Of a stretch of 64,000 nucleotides of DNA, positions 7,014 to 16,289 are shown one piece after another. The position numbers and the translations under genes are program-made. Each line of letters begins with the position of its first letter. The first letter of the stretch is position 1. The stretch comes from Microbacterium foliorum. GTDB lineage: Bacteria > Actinomycetota > Actinomycetes > Actinomycetales > Microbacteriaceae. The notes below the pieces were generated by a model, which made no database searches, was not told the origin of the DNA, and saw only the letters and a program-made list of their open reading frames with translations. The stretch is from contig NZ_CP031425.1 of the NCBI RefSeq assembly GCF_003367705.1, positions 992,001-1,056,000 of the forward strand. Reading direction: 5' to 3'.

Positions 7014-9473
7014 ATGACCGAAGCCCCTCTCATCGTCCCCGGATCCGTCGGCCCACGCTCCACAGGGGCGCAGGGGCACGACGATCTGCTCGCCGGCCTC
7101 AACCCTCAGCAGCTCGAGGCTGTGACCTATCGCGGGCCCGCTCTGCTCATCGTGGCGGGTGCAGGTTCGGGCAAGACCAGCGTGCTCACGCGCCGCATCG
7201 CGTCGCTCCTGAGGTCGCGAGAGGCCTGGCCGAGCCAGATCCTGGCGATCACCTTCACCAACAAGGCCGCGGGCGAGATGCGCGAGCGCGTCGAGGGGAT
7301 CGTCGGTGAGGCGGCGAAGGGCATGTGGATCTCGACGTTCCACTCCGCGTGCGTCCGCATCCTGCGCCGCGAGGCCCAGCAGTTCGGCTTCACGAAGTCG
7401 TTCACCATCTACGACTCCGGGGATTCGCGAGCGCTCATCAAGCGACTCGTCAAAGAGCACGAGGCCGACGCCTACGGGCTCACCCCGGGTGCGGTGCAAT
7501 CGCGGATCTCGAAGCTCAAGAACGAGCTGTCCGACGCCGACGCCTATGCCCGCCAGGCGAACATGTCCGATCCCGCCGAGCGCATCTTCGTCGAGCTGTT
7601 CGCCGACTACCAGCGCCAGCTGCAGAAGGCCAACGCGTTCGACTTCGACGATCTGATCGGGCAGACGGTGTATCTGTTCCGCGCGTTCCCCCAGGTCGCC
7701 GACACCTACCGCCGTCGATTCCGACACGTCCTCGTCGACGAGTACCAGGACACCAATCACGCGCAGTACGCGCTGATCCACGAGCTGACGCGACCGGTGA
7801 CGGGCGAGTCGTCCGACCCGTATGCCTCCAACGGCATGATGATCTTCGAGCCCGACACCACTCCGGAGCTCGAGGGCGCGTCCCTCACCGTGGTCGGCGA
7901 CTCCGACCAGTCGATCTACGCGTTCCGTGGAGCCGACATCCGCAACATCAGCGAGTTCGAGCGCGACTTCCCCGGGGCGCGCGTCGTGCTGCTCGAGCAG
8001 AACTATCGTTCGACGCAGAACATCCTCTCGGCGGCGAATGCCGTGATCGGCAACAACTTCGACCGCAAAGACAAGAAGCTCTGGAGCGACAAGGGCGACG
8101 GCGACGCGATCATCGGCTTCACCGGCTACTCGCAGCACGACGAGGCGCAGTTCGTCGCCGACGAGGTCGAGTCGCTGCGACGTTCCGGCATGCCCTACTC
8201 CGAGATGGCTGTCTTCTACCGCACCAACTCGCAGTCGCGTGCGCTCGAAGAGATCTTCATCCGCTCGGCGGTGCCGTACAAGATCATGGGCGGCACGAAG
8301 TTCTACGAGCGCGCCGAGATCAAAGACGCGCTCGCCTACCTCGTCGCGGTGGCGAATCCCGCCGACGAGATGGCTGTGCGGCGCATCCTGAACAAACCGC
8401 GCCGCGGCATCGGCGACGTGTCCGAGTCCGCGATCGCGCGCTTCGCCGATGCGCACGAGATCACCTTCCGGCAGGCGCTGTCGGTGCCCGACCAGCTGGG
8501 TTTCGGTCCGAAGATCCAGGCGGGCATCGCGCAGCTCGACGCCGTCCTCGCCGAAGCGACCGAGATCATGCTGCCCGCGTCGGGCGAGCTCCCGCCGCCG
8601 ACCTCGGTGGCCGACGGGCTGAGCGTGCTGCTGTCGAAGAGCGGCTACCTCGATGCGCTCCGCGCCAGTCGCGACCCGCAAGACGAGGCGCGGGTCGAGA
8701 ACCTCGACGAGTTCGTCGCGGTGGCCCGGGACTTCGCCCGCAACAACCCCGAGGGCACCATCGTCGACTTCCTCACCGAGGTCGCCCTGGTGTCCGATGC
8801 CGACGACCTCGACGACGAGTCGGGCTCCGTCTCGCTGATGACGATGCACACGGCGAAGGGGCTGGAGTACGACGCCGTCTTCGTCACCGGAGTCGAAGAA
8901 GACCTGATCCCGCACCGCATCTCGGCCGGCGAACCCGGTGGTCCTCAGGAGGAGCGCCGTCTCTTCTACGTGGGCATCACCCGCGCGCGCAAGCGTCTGC
9001 ACCTGTCGCTGGCGATGACGCGGGCGCAGTTCGGCGAGGTCACGGTCGCCATGCCGAGTCGCTTCCTGCAGGAGATCCCGGCGGGGCTCATCGACTGGCG
9101 CCAGTCGCCGGGCGACGTGAACTCGCGCGGCGGAACGCAGTCACGGGCGCTGAACGCGCGACGCGCAGGTGGCTTCGGCGGATCGGCGTCGGGGTCCGGC
9201 GACCGCTTCGCGGTCAAGCAGCTCCCCGGACGCGACGCGCTGAAGCCGCTGTCGACGGCCATGGACAAGTTCCCGAACCGTGTCACGGCGAAGATGCGCG
9301 ACAACGGGGATCTCGAGCTCACCGCCGGCGATCGCATCCGCCACTCCGACTTCGGTGAGGGGCGCGTCGACGCCGTGACCGGTGAAGGGGCCAAGCGCAT
9401 CGCGCACGTGCGCTTCGACTCCGCCGGTCAGAAGAAGCTCCTCATCAAGGTCGCGCCGATCGAGAAGATCTGA
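7014..9473 (+). CDS. pcrA: ATP-dependent DNA helicase PcrA/UvrD (superfamily 1A)
   Basis: 819 residues, normal for the family. A 3'-5' helicase acting in nucleotide excision repair and replication-fork maintenance (family knowledge). Visible motifs in order: AGAGSGKT (Walker A, residues 48-55), TFTNKAAGEMRERV (Ia), FDFDDLI, VDEYQDTNHAQY (Walker B/DEXX), GDSDQSIYAFRGAD (III), LEQNYRST (IV), MTMHTAKGLEYDAVFV (V) and ERRLFYVGITRARKRL (VI). The last 50 residues (GDRIRHSDFGEGRVDAV) match the PcrA C-terminal Tudor-like domain that contacts RNA polymerase. An acidic insertion of about 25 residues between DEXX and motif III is common in actinobacteria. In mycobacteria uvrD1 lies just upstream of sucCD; here the same neighbourhood is kept with extra genes between. 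Confidence 0.96.
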   Translation: MTEAPLIVPGSVGPRSTGAQGHDDLLAGLNPQQLEAVTYRGPALLIVAGAGSGKTSVLTRRIASLLRSREAWPSQILAITFTNKAAGEMRERVEGIVGEAAKGMWISTFHSACVRILRREAQQFGFTKSFTIYDSGDSRALIKRLVKEHEADAYGLTPGAVQSRISKLKNELSDADAYARQANMSDPAERIFVELFADYQRQLQKANAFDFDDLIGQTVYLFRAFPQVADTYRRRFRHVLVDEYQDTNHAQYALIHELTRPVTGESSDPYASNGMMIFEPDTTPELEGASLTVVGDSDQSIYAFRGADIRNISEFERDFPGARVVLLEQNYRSTQNILSAANAVIGNNFDRKDKKLWSDKGDGDAIIGFTGYSQHDEAQFVADEVESLRRSGMPYSEMAVFYRTNSQSRALEEIFIRSAVPYKIMGGTKFYERAEIKDALAYLVAVANPADEMAVRRILNKPRRGIGDVSESAIARFADAHEITFRQALSVPDQLGFGPKIQAGIAQLDAVLAEATEIMLPASGELPPPTSVADGLSVLLSKSGYLDALRASRDPQDEARVENLDEFVAVARDFARNNPEGTIVDFLTEVALVSDADDLDDESGSVSLMTMHTAKGLEYDAVFVTGVEEDLIPHRISAGEPGGPQEERRLFYVGITRARKRLHLSLAMTRAQFGEVTVAMPSRFLQEIPAGLIDWRQSPGDVNSRGGTQSRALNARRAGGFGGSASGSGDRFAVKQLPGRDALKPLSTAMDKFPNRVTAKMRDNGDLELTAGDRIRHSDFGEGRVDAVTGEGAKRIAHVRFDSAGQKKLLIKVAPIEKI

Positions 9474-9486
9474 GGCGACCTGCGGT

Positions 9487-9492
9487 TAGGCT
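9487..9492 (+). promoter_or_regulatory. -10 box of SseB-family gene (TAGGCT)
   Basis: TAGGCT ends 7 nt before ATG 9500. The 26-bp gap after pcrA contains no terminator, so the gene may also be read from pcrA. Confidence 0.5.
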
Positions 9493-9499
9493 GGCTGAT

Positions 9500-10687
9500 A
9501 TGGCCCTGTTCTCACGCCGCAAGAAGTCCGCAGACGACGTCGCCGCCGACCAGAGCGAGACCCAGCCCGTCGCCGACCCGAGCGGGATCCGGCCCGGCTC
9601 CGAGGTCGCGTCCGACACCGATGCCGCTTCTGACACAGGCACCGCCTCCGCGTCGGATGCCGTCGCCGAGCAGCCCGAGATCGCACCGACCATCGGCATC
9701 TCGGTGCAGGCGTTCCGAGGCGTGGGCGCGCAGGCGGGGCCCGAGGTCGCTCTGCCCGACCCCGATGCCACGTCCGCGGCGCCCTCCGCCGCCGCAGGCA
9801 CCGCGGCGCCGTCGGCGCCTTCAGCAGCACCCGCGCCGGAGCCCGTCCGTCGGCTGCCGCTGGCCCCCGCGCTGCCGCCGGAGCAGACCGAGACGGTCGC
9901 CGGCATGAAAGACAACGTCCTGCTGCGCGAGTCGCTCAAGGAGATCGAGCAGGGTGCGACGAACGAGCAGCTCCTCGGCGTGCTCCGCCAGGCGCTGCAG
10001 GGGCACCTCTACATCCGCGTGAACGGCGACGCCCGGGCCCAGATCAGCGAGGGCAAGCCGCTCGCGGTGGCAGTCGTGCGCGACGGCGAACGCCAGTTCA
10101 TGCTCGGGTTCAGTTCCGCCGCCGCCGTGCGCGACTCCGTGCAGCTCGAGAAGGACCCGGCGGCGACCTCTGCTGTCGCTCAGCCGGTGACCTCGGTGCT
10201 GCAGCAGGTCGTCTCGGGTGACTTCGCCGGTCTGATCGTCGACAACGCGTCGGCCCCGCACCGGGTGGTGTTCCCCACCGAACTTCTGCAGAAGGCTCTC
10301 GAGCAGGCCGATGTCGACATGACGGTCAAGTCCCTCATCGCCGCACCTCGCGAGCAGGACTCGGAGTCGAAGGTGGGCGAGGCGCTCGCCAAGACGCGCA
10401 TGTGGGTGGCCGTGAACGAAGGCGGCACCGGCGGGCAGGTCGGGATCGCCGAAGCGCAGACGCCCGACGGCCGACGGTTCCTGCAGCTGTTCTCGCATCC
10501 GCTCGAGGTGCTCGCGCTCGGCCGAGGCGATCGTCCGCTGCCGTTCGAGCCGTCGCAGCTCGCCTCTCTGCTCTCGAACCACCTCGACATGGCCGGCGTC
10601 ATCATCGACCCCGCGGGGCCGAGCATCGTCGTCGAGCGCGAGGGGCTCACCTCGGTGATGATCCTGTCGGTCGACGTGGGGGAGTGA
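9500..10687 (+). CDS. SseB family protein
   Basis: 395 residues. The first 120 residues are low-complexity (Ala/Ser/Pro/Asp-rich) and probably disordered. From about 135 onward there is a tandem of two SseB N-terminal-type folds: one with LLGVLRQALQGHLYIRVNG and the hallmark VVFPTELL, and a second, more diverged copy from about residue 290. In enterobacteria SseB names a serine-sensitivity enhancer, but no molecular function is established for actinobacterial homologues. The gene stands alone in its strand block between pcrA and the LigD-polymerase gene. Confidence 0.8.
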   Translation: MALFSRRKKSADDVAADQSETQPVADPSGIRPGSEVASDTDAASDTGTASASDAVAEQPEIAPTIGISVQAFRGVGAQAGPEVALPDPDATSAAPSAAAGTAAPSAPSAAPAPEPVRRLPLAPALPPEQTETVAGMKDNVLLRESLKEIEQGATNEQLLGVLRQALQGHLYIRVNGDARAQISEGKPLAVAVVRDGERQFMLGFSSAAAVRDSVQLEKDPAATSAVAQPVTSVLQQVVSGDFAGLIVDNASAPHRVVFPTELLQKALEQADVDMTVKSLIAAPREQDSESKVGEALAKTRMWVAVNEGGTGGQVGIAEAQTPDGRRFLQLFSHPLEVLALGRGDRPLPFEPSQLASLLSNHLDMAGVIIDPAGPSIVVEREGLTSVMILSVDVGE

Positions 10688-10715
10688 CCTGCTTCCGCCC
10701 GTCGCGCCGGCGCTC

Positions 10716-10721
10716 TAGGGT
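10716..10721 (+). promoter_or_regulatory. -10 box of the LigD-polymerase gene (TAGGGT)
   Basis: TAGGGT ends 6 nt before ATG 10728 with no Shine-Dalgarno site, indicating a leaderless mRNA. Confidence 0.55.
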
Positions 10722-10727
10722 CGGAAC

Positions 10728-11780
10728 ATGGCCTCAGAACGCATCCCCCTGACCGTCGCGGATCCGGATGTCGAGCGCGAGGTCGTGCTGTCCAGCCCGA
10801 ATCGGGTGATCTGGCCCGATGCGGGGATCACCAAGGCCGAGCTCGCCGAGTACCTGCAGATCGTCAGCGGACCGTTCCTCGAGGCGAACGGCAACCGGCC
10901 CGTCTCGCTCGAGCGGTTCCGCGACGGCATCGCCGGTGACGGCTTCTTCTCGAAGAACCCGCCGAAGGGCACGCCCGAGTACGTCGATGCGGTGACGGTC
11001 ACGTACAACAGCGGTCGACGGCATCCGCAGATCGTGCTCAACCGACCGAGTGCGATCGTCTGGGCTGCGCAGATGAACACGATCGTCTTCCACCCGTGGG
11101 CGTCGCTCGCCTCGGATCCCGACAACCCCGTCGAGTTGCGGATCGATCTCGACCCGCAGCCCGGCACCGGCTTCTCCGATGCGATCGTCGCCGCGCACGC
11201 CTTGCGCGAAGTGCTGAGCGAGGCGGGACTCGACGCGTTCATGAAGACCAGCGGCAACCGCGGTCTGCACGTGTTCGCTCCCATCGAGCCATCGCACGAA
11301 TTCCTCGAGGTCCGGCACGCCGTGATCGCCGCCGGTCGGGAACTGGAGCGACGCATGCCCGATAGGGTCACCATGAACTGGTGGAAGGAGGAGCGCGGCG
11401 AGCGGATCTTCATCGACTTCAACCAGGCCAATCGCGACCGCACGATGGCCGGCGCGTACAGCCCGCGGGCACTGCCCGGCGCCACCGTGTCGATGCCGGT
11501 GCGATGGGACGAGCTCGACGGAGTTGACCCCTCGAGCTTCACGGTGCGCAGCGTCCCCTCGCGTCTCGAGGAGGCCGGCGACGCGTGGGCGGGGATGCAG
11601 CAGAAGCCCGGGCGCATCGACACGCTGCTCGCGTGGTGGCAGCGCGACACCGAGGCGGGGCTGGGGGAGCTCTCGTTCCCGCCGGAGTTCCCCAAGATGC
11701 CCGGCGAGCCTCCGCGCGTGCAGCCGAGCAAGAAGGTCGCCGCGCACTGGGACGAGAACGGCGACCCCGTCGAGGAGTGA
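10728..11780 (+). CDS. Stand-alone LigD-type DNA polymerase/primase domain (PolD-like)
   Basis: 350 residues of the archaeo-eukaryotic-primase-type polymerase domain found in bacterial LigD. It fills gaps with a ribonucleotide preference during end joining or base excision repair (family knowledge). Recognisable blocks are NRVIWPDAGITKAEL near the start, VWAAQMNTIVFHPW, the metal-binding RIDLDPQPG, KTSGNRGLHVFAP, and FIDFNQANRDRTMAGAYSPRALPGA cut across two motifs. There is no ligase or phosphoesterase domain in the chain. The ligase is encoded by the next gene, convergent and 3 bp away. No Ku gene is present in the window. Confidence 0.92.
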   Translation: MASERIPLTVADPDVEREVVLSSPNRVIWPDAGITKAELAEYLQIVSGPFLEANGNRPVSLERFRDGIAGDGFFSKNPPKGTPEYVDAVTVTYNSGRRHPQIVLNRPSAIVWAAQMNTIVFHPWASLASDPDNPVELRIDLDPQPGTGFSDAIVAAHALREVLSEAGLDAFMKTSGNRGLHVFAPIEPSHEFLEVRHAVIAAGRELERRMPDRVTMNWWKEERGERIFIDFNQANRDRTMAGAYSPRALPGATVSMPVRWDELDGVDPSSFTVRSVPSRLEEAGDAWAGMQQKPGRIDTLLAWWQRDTEAGLGELSFPPEFPKMPGEPPRVQPSKKVAAHWDENGDPVEE

Positions 11781-11783
11781 GCC

Positions 11784-12827
11784 TCAGCCGAGGACGTCGG
11801 CCAGGTCGTAGCCGGCGACGGTGTCGAGCTGGTCGTAGGTGCACGATCGCGCGTCGCGGTCGGGGCGCCAGCGCGCGAACTGCACGGTGTGCCGGAAGCG
11901 CGATCCCTCGAGCTGGTCGTAGCGCACCTCCAGTACGCGCTCGGGGCGCAGCCGCACGAACGAGACATCCTTCGAGCCGCTGAACCGCGAGCGTTCGCCC
12001 TCGTCCGTCACCGCCGCACCCGCGTCGTCGCGTTCGACGAGCGGGGCGAGCTCATCGATGAGCTCTCTGCGGCGCACGTCGCTCCAGGCCGCGACGCCGC
12101 CCACCTGCCGCAGCGTCCCGTCCGAGTCGAACAGGCCGACGAGCAGCGAGCCGACGCCCGACCCGGATCTGTGGATGCGGTAGCCGAGGGCGACGACGTC
12201 GGCGGTGCGCGCGTGCTTGACCTTGATCAGGGTCCGCGTGCCCGCGGCGTAGGGCTGATCCAGGGGCTTGGCCACCACGCCGTCGAGGCCCGCGCCCTCG
12301 AACTCCTGCAGCCAGCGCACGGCGGCGTCGCGGTCGCGCGTCGTCCGTGTGATGTGCAGCGGATGCGCGACCTCGGACATCAGGGTCTCGAGTCGGGCGC
12401 GGCGCTGCTCGAACGGCGTCGTCAGCAGATCTTCGTCGCCCAGGGCGAGCAGGTCGAAGGCGATGAACATGGCCGGGGTCCGGGTCGCCAGTGTCGCCAC
12501 CCGCGACGCCGCGGGGTGGATGCGCTGGCTCAGCGCCTCCCAGTCGAGGCGCTGTGCGCCGACCGGCCCGGTGGCGACGACGATCTCGCCGTCGAGCAGG
12601 CACGGCTGCGGCAGGATCCGCGGAACCGCCTCCACCAGCTCCGGAAAATACCGGGTGAGCGGCTTGGCCCCGCGGGAGCCGATCTCGACGCTGTCGCCGT
12701 CCCACGCGAGCAGGCCGCGGAAACCGTCCCATTTGGGTTCGAACAGCAGTCCGCCGGCGTACTTCGCGGGGTCGGGCACCGTCGGTGCCGCCTTCGCCAG
12801 CATCGGGGAGGGGATCACGTAGCGCAT
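11784..12827 (-). CDS. ATP-dependent DNA ligase (LigC/LigD-ligase type)
   Basis: 347 residues: adenylation domain followed by an OB-fold. The nucleotidyltransferase lysine is in FEPKWDGFRG at about residue 33. Motif III is seen as FIAFDLLAL, motif IV as GLDGVVAKPLD and motif V as TLIKVKHARTADVV. It seals nicks in duplex DNA using ATP. The size and absence of extra domains match mycobacterial LigC, used in Ku-independent repair. The stop codon lies 3 bp from that of the convergent polymerase gene, so the two activities of LigD sit tail to tail. Start ATG 12827 is the only start that gives the expected short N-terminus before MLAKAAP. Confidence 0.92.
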   Translation of the reverse strand: MRYVIPSPMLAKAAPTVPDPAKYAGGLLFEPKWDGFRGLLAWDGDSVEIGSRGAKPLTRYFPELVEAVPRILPQPCLLDGEIVVATGPVGAQRLDWEALSQRIHPAASRVATLATRTPAMFIAFDLLALGDEDLLTTPFEQRRARLETLMSEVAHPLHITRTTRDRDAAVRWLQEFEGAGLDGVVAKPLDQPYAAGTRTLIKVKHARTADVVALGYRIHRSGSGVGSLLVGLFDSDGTLRQVGGVAAWSDVRRRELIDELAPLVERDDAGAAVTDEGERSRFSGSKDVSFVRLRPERVLEVRYDQLEGSRFRHTVQFARWRPDRDARSCTYDQLDTVAGYDLADVLG

Positions 12828-12977
12828 GGGTCCATCCTGGCGAAGGACGCGCCGCGGCAGAAGAGGGGGCGTGCGCGTCTCAGCATGGATCGCCCCGAAC
12901 CGATCGGACGTCGCGGAGAACGGCGGTGCGTGCCGAATGATGCTGAGTCGTGAACGGAGTGGCGTCGCGCCCTCGAC

Positions 12978-14429
12978 TCAGCCGAACAGGTCGTCGAGCG
13001 TCACGCGTGACCCCGCGTCGTGCACTGCGGTGCGTGCGGCGTGCCAGCCGGCCATCCCGTTGACTCCGGGTCCGGGCGGCGTGGAGGCCGAAGCGAGGTA
13101 CACGCCCCGCATCGGTGTGCGCCAGGGGGCGGTGCTGAGGATCGGGCGCCGGATCGCCTGCGGGATCGTGAACGCGCCGCCGAGGATGTCGCCGCCGATC
13201 TCCGACGGGTTGATCGCCTCCCGCGAGGAAGCGGGCACCGAGTGGTGCGCGAGGATCAGATCGCGGAAGCCCGGCGCGAATCTCTCCACCTGGCGGGTGA
13301 TGAGCTCGGTGGCGTCGAGGTCGGAGCCGTGCGGCACGTGGATGTAGGCCCAGAGCACGGCCTTCCCCTCGGGCGCGCGGGTGGGATCGAAGATCGAGGG
13401 CTGCACGGTGAGGGCGTACGGGCGCTCGCTGACGCGCCCACGGGCGACCTCGTTCTCGCTCCGCCACACCTCGGCCCTGGTGCCGCCGATGTGGACGGTC
13501 GGGGCGAGGGCGACCTCGGGGTGCGTCCAGGGGATGGGGCCGTCGAGGGCGAAGTCCACTTTCGCCGCGCCGGGTCCGTAGCGGAAGCCGCGGATCGAGC
13601 GCGCGTAGCGGGCGGGGACGTCGGGGTGGGTGAGGGCGAGCCGGGGCGACGTGTTCAGCATCAGCAGGTCGCCGCGTGACGGGTCGCCCCAGTCGAGCGC
13701 GTCCAGATCCGTGACGTGGTGCCCGGACTCGACGGACCCGCCGTGTGCCTCGAGATCGGCGACGAGGGCATCCGCGATCTGCTGCGACCCGCCGCGCGGG
13801 TACACCCAGCCGCCGGCGTGGGCCTCGGCGGCGAGCAGCAGGCCGGCTGCTGCTCCGGCGAGGGTGGGGAGCGGCGTCGGAGGATGCGCCAGCACGCCAG
13901 CGATCAGTGCGGCGGCCTCTTCGGTGCGGAACGTGCGCGCGGCCAGGGCGGTGCCCTGGTCGAGCATCCGCAGGGCGAAGCGCAGAGCGGTCAGCGGCTG
14001 GCGGGGCATCCGCAGCATCTGATTCCCGGTGAAGTCCGCGACGCCCTCGACGTGCGTGCTGAGCGGGCGCAGGAGAGCCAGCCACGCGCGCTCGTCGACC
14101 CCGAGCGCGGCTGCGGTGCGCTCGATGTCGCGCCACGCGATGCCCGCTCTGCCGCCGTCGAGAGGGTGCGCGTACGAGACGTCCGGATGGATCCACTCGA
14201 TGCGTTCGGACAGACCGAACGCCTGGAAGAACGGGGAGGCGACGGCGGAGGGGTGCACGGCCGCGCACACGTCGTGCCGGAAACCGGGGAGCGTCGAGTC
14301 GAGGGTGCGGAGACCGCCGCCGATGGTGTCGGAGGCTTCGAGGACCCGCACCTCGTATCCCGCGCGGGCGAGGGTCACGGCCGCCGCGAGGCCGTTCGGT
14401 CCGGAGCCGATGATCGTCGCGCGTGCCAT
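12978..14429 (-). CDS. FAD-dependent phytoene-desaturase-like oxidoreductase
   Basis: 483 residues. The N-terminal Rossmann motif IGSGPNGLAAAVTLARAG is followed by the acidic ribose-binding residue in VRVLEASDTIGGGLRT. The C-terminus carries the second FAD motif (ASASTPPGPGVNGMAGWHAAR). This is the layout of the phytoene desaturase/amine oxidase-like NAD(P)/FAD oxidoreductases. No carotenoid genes are near, and actinobacterial homologues of this group have no settled substrate, so a carotenoid role is not supported. The promoter overlaps that of the divergent gene at 14471; an AAGACT-like -10 box is about 7 nt from the start. Confidence 0.85.
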   Translation of the reverse strand: MARATIIGSGPNGLAAAVTLARAGYEVRVLEASDTIGGGLRTLDSTLPGFRHDVCAAVHPSAVASPFFQAFGLSERIEWIHPDVSYAHPLDGGRAGIAWRDIERTAAALGVDERAWLALLRPLSTHVEGVADFTGNQMLRMPRQPLTALRFALRMLDQGTALAARTFRTEEAAALIAGVLAHPPTPLPTLAGAAAGLLLAAEAHAGGWVYPRGGSQQIADALVADLEAHGGSVESGHHVTDLDALDWGDPSRGDLLMLNTSPRLALTHPDVPARYARSIRGFRYGPGAAKVDFALDGPIPWTHPEVALAPTVHIGGTRAEVWRSENEVARGRVSERPYALTVQPSIFDPTRAPEGKAVLWAYIHVPHGSDLDATELITRQVERFAPGFRDLILAHHSVPASSREAINPSEIGGDILGGAFTIPQAIRRPILSTAPWRTPMRGVYLASASTPPGPGVNGMAGWHAARTAVHDAGSRVTLDDLFG

Positions 14430-14470
14430 ACGGCCAGTCTTCCACGTCCGGACGTGAGATCCTTGAAGAG

Positions 14471-14956
14471 ATGAATGAAGTCCAGGGGCCTACCCCCACC
14501 GGAAACTCCCGCCCATACCGCACCCTCGCCGAAGCGCTCCGCGCACACAGGATCGCAGTGGAGAACCACGAGTTCATCACCGCCATCACCGACGCCGTCG
14601 GCATCTCGTCGTACATCGACCGGGGGCGCTACATCGAGGCGGTCCGCCGGGGAGAGGGCGCCAGCCTTCACATCGGCAAGACCTACACCAACGGGTTCAC
14701 CGAGGACGAGGTCGTCGTCGTCGGTTCGGCCCCGCTGCGTCTGCGGGCGAGCGAGGGACGTGAACCGTACTTCTACGTGACGCACCCGAGCGAGTTCCGT
14801 CCGATCGCTCCCGTCAAGGCCAAGCGGTCGACGACTCCTCGCGTCGCGGCATCCCCCAGCGTTCCGCGCACACCGAAGCCGGCCGAACGCGACTACGGGG
14901 TGTGCGATGTCTGCTTCATGGTGAAGACGCCCGCCGGCGGATGCGGCTGCGACTGA
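14471..14956 (+). CDS. Hypothetical protein with C-terminal four-cysteine motif
   Basis: 161 residues, not matched to a named family. The N-terminal 90 residues look globular (FITAITDAVGISSYIDRG, then IGKTYTNGF). A basic, Pro/Ser-rich linker follows, and the protein ends in CDVCFMVKTPAGGCGCD, four cysteines in a C-x2-C ... C-x-C pattern that could bind zinc. ATG 14471 was preferred over an in-frame ATG at 14423, because the latter lies inside the start region of the divergent FAD gene. It stops 1 bp before the end of the convergent acyl-CoA dehydrogenase gene. Confidence 0.65.
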   Translation: MNEVQGPTPTGNSRPYRTLAEALRAHRIAVENHEFITAITDAVGISSYIDRGRYIEAVRRGEGASLHIGKTYTNGFTEDEVVVVGSAPLRLRASEGREPYFYVTHPSEFRPIAPVKAKRSTTPRVAASPSVPRTPKPAERDYGVCDVCFMVKTPAGGCGCD

Positions 14957-14957
14957 C

Positions 14958-16193
14958 TCAGGCGAAGGCGCTCATCCCGGTGATGTCACGGCCGAGCAGC
15001 AGGGCCTGCACGCTCTCGGTCCCCTCGTAGGTGTGGATGGCCTCGATGTCGGCCATGTGCTGCATCACGCCGTTCTCGAGCAGGATCCCGTTGCCGCCGA
15101 GCAGATCACGGGCGATCGACGCCACCCGGCGGGCGGCGCGGGTGTTGTGGAACTTCGCCAGTGATGCCTGCGTGGGGCGGAGTTCGCCCGCGGTCTCGAG
15201 GTCGGCGAGGCGGCGGCAGTAGAGCTGCATGGCGGTGAGGTCCTCGAGCATGTGGGTCAGCCGCTCCTGCACCATCTGGAACTTGGCGAGAGGCTTGCCG
15301 AACTGGATGCGCTCCCGCGAATAGGCGAGGGCTGCTTCGTAGCAGGCGGTGGCATGGCCGAGTGCCGACCAGGCGACGCCGGACCGGGTCGCGTAGAGCA
15401 CGATCGATGCGTCCTTGAAGCTCTTCGTCCCCGGAAGCACGGCATCGAGTGGCACGCGCACGTCGTCCAGCACGATGTGCGCCTGGTGGATGGCGCGCAG
15501 CGAGGCCTTGCCGCGGATCGGCGTCCCGGTGTATCCCGGGGTGTCCTGTTCCACCAGGAAGCACCGGACGGCTCCGTGCTCCGGAGCGGACTCGTCGTCG
15601 ACGCGAGCCCAGACGAAGGTGATGCCGCCGGATGCCCCGTTGCCGATCCACTTCTTGGCGCCGCGGATGACCCACTCCTCGCCGTCGCGCCGCGCCACCG
15701 TCTCGAGCGACACGGAGTCCGATCCGTGGTCCGGTTCGGTGAGGGCGAAGGATCCGAACACCGAGCTGTCGGCGAGGGCTGTGAGCCATCTCTGCTGCTG
15801 CTCATCCGAGCCGAAGAGGGCGAGGGTGCGCAGAGCGAGCCCGCCCTGCACGGCGAGCACGGTGCCGAGCGAGCCGTCCCCGCGGGAGATCTCCATGTTC
15901 ACGAGGCCCGCCGCGAGAGGGGAGAGCCGGGTGAGCGACGCGTGCTCGATCCCGTCGACCACCAGATCCATCTCGCCCATGCGACGGGCGGCCTCCAGCG
16001 GGTACTCGGCGCGATCCCAGGCGTCGGCCATCTGCGGGCCCACCTCGTCGATGTAGGCCTTGGCGCGGTCCCAGGCGGATCTGTCGGCCTCGGGGATGTC
16101 GGCGAAGACGGCGTAGTAGTCGCTGTCCTGACGGCCGGTGATGTCGTACGACGAGACGCGCTCGCCGGGGAAGGGAGATGCTGCGGTGCTCAT
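14958..16193 (-). CDS. Acyl-CoA dehydrogenase (glutaryl-CoA dehydrogenase-like)
   Basis: 411 residues with all three acyl-CoA dehydrogenase domains. [17 protein letters not shown] and [15 protein letters not shown] line the FAD and substrate site. [16 protein letters not shown] and [11 protein letters not shown] belong to the C-terminal helical domain. The catalytic glutamate is in [14 protein letters not shown] sequence near residue 393 ([11 protein letters not shown]). The length and the arginine-rich start of the C-terminal domain resemble the glutaryl-CoA/short-chain branch; substrate not certain. Start ATG 16193 has AAGGAG 8 nt upstream. The TetR gene directly upstream and the inverted repeat in the shared intergenic space suggest that regulator controls it. 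Confidence 0.9.
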   Translation of the reverse strand: MSTAASPFPGERVSSYDITGRQDSDYYAVFADIPEADRSAWDRAKAYIDEVGPQMADAWDRAEYPLEAARRMGEMDLVVDGIEHASLTRLSPLAAGLVNMEISRGDGSLGTVLAVQGGLALRTLALFGSDEQQQRWLTALADSSVFGSFALTEPDHGSDSVSLETVARRDGEEWVIRGAKKWIGNGASGGITFVWARVDDESAPEHGAVRCFLVEQDTPGYTGTPIRGKASLRAIHQAHIVLDDVRVPLDAVLPGTKSFKDASIVLYATRSGVAWSALGHATACYEAALAYSRERIQFGKPLAKFQMVQERLTHMLEDLTAMQLYCRRLADLETAGELRPTQASLAKFHNTRAARRVASIARDLLGGNGILLENGVMQHMADIEAIHTYEGTESVQALLLGRDITGMSAFA

Positions 16194-16214
16194 GGAGACT
16201 CCTTCGTGGCACCA

Positions 16215-16235
16215 AGTATCGTACTCCCCGATACT
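16215..16235. promoter_or_regulatory. Probable TetR operator upstream of the acyl-CoA dehydrogenase gene
   Basis: Perfect 7-bp arms AGTATCG and CGATACT are separated by 7 bp, a 21-bp palindrome typical of TetR-family operators. A third CGATAC half-site follows at 16251-16256. The site overlaps the likely -10 region (TACGAT/GATACT on the minus strand) of the gene starting at 16193. Confidence 0.6.
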
Positions 16236-16289
16236 CGGTTCCACGACTCCCGATACGCGGGTGCCCCGTTGCCGCGACGGATCCGCGCG

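Noticed and set aside
12828..12977. Gene in the gap between the ligase and the FAD oxidoreductase
   Set aside because: 150 bp without a supported frame; it probably holds only the ligase promoter and the end of the oxidoreductase transcript.
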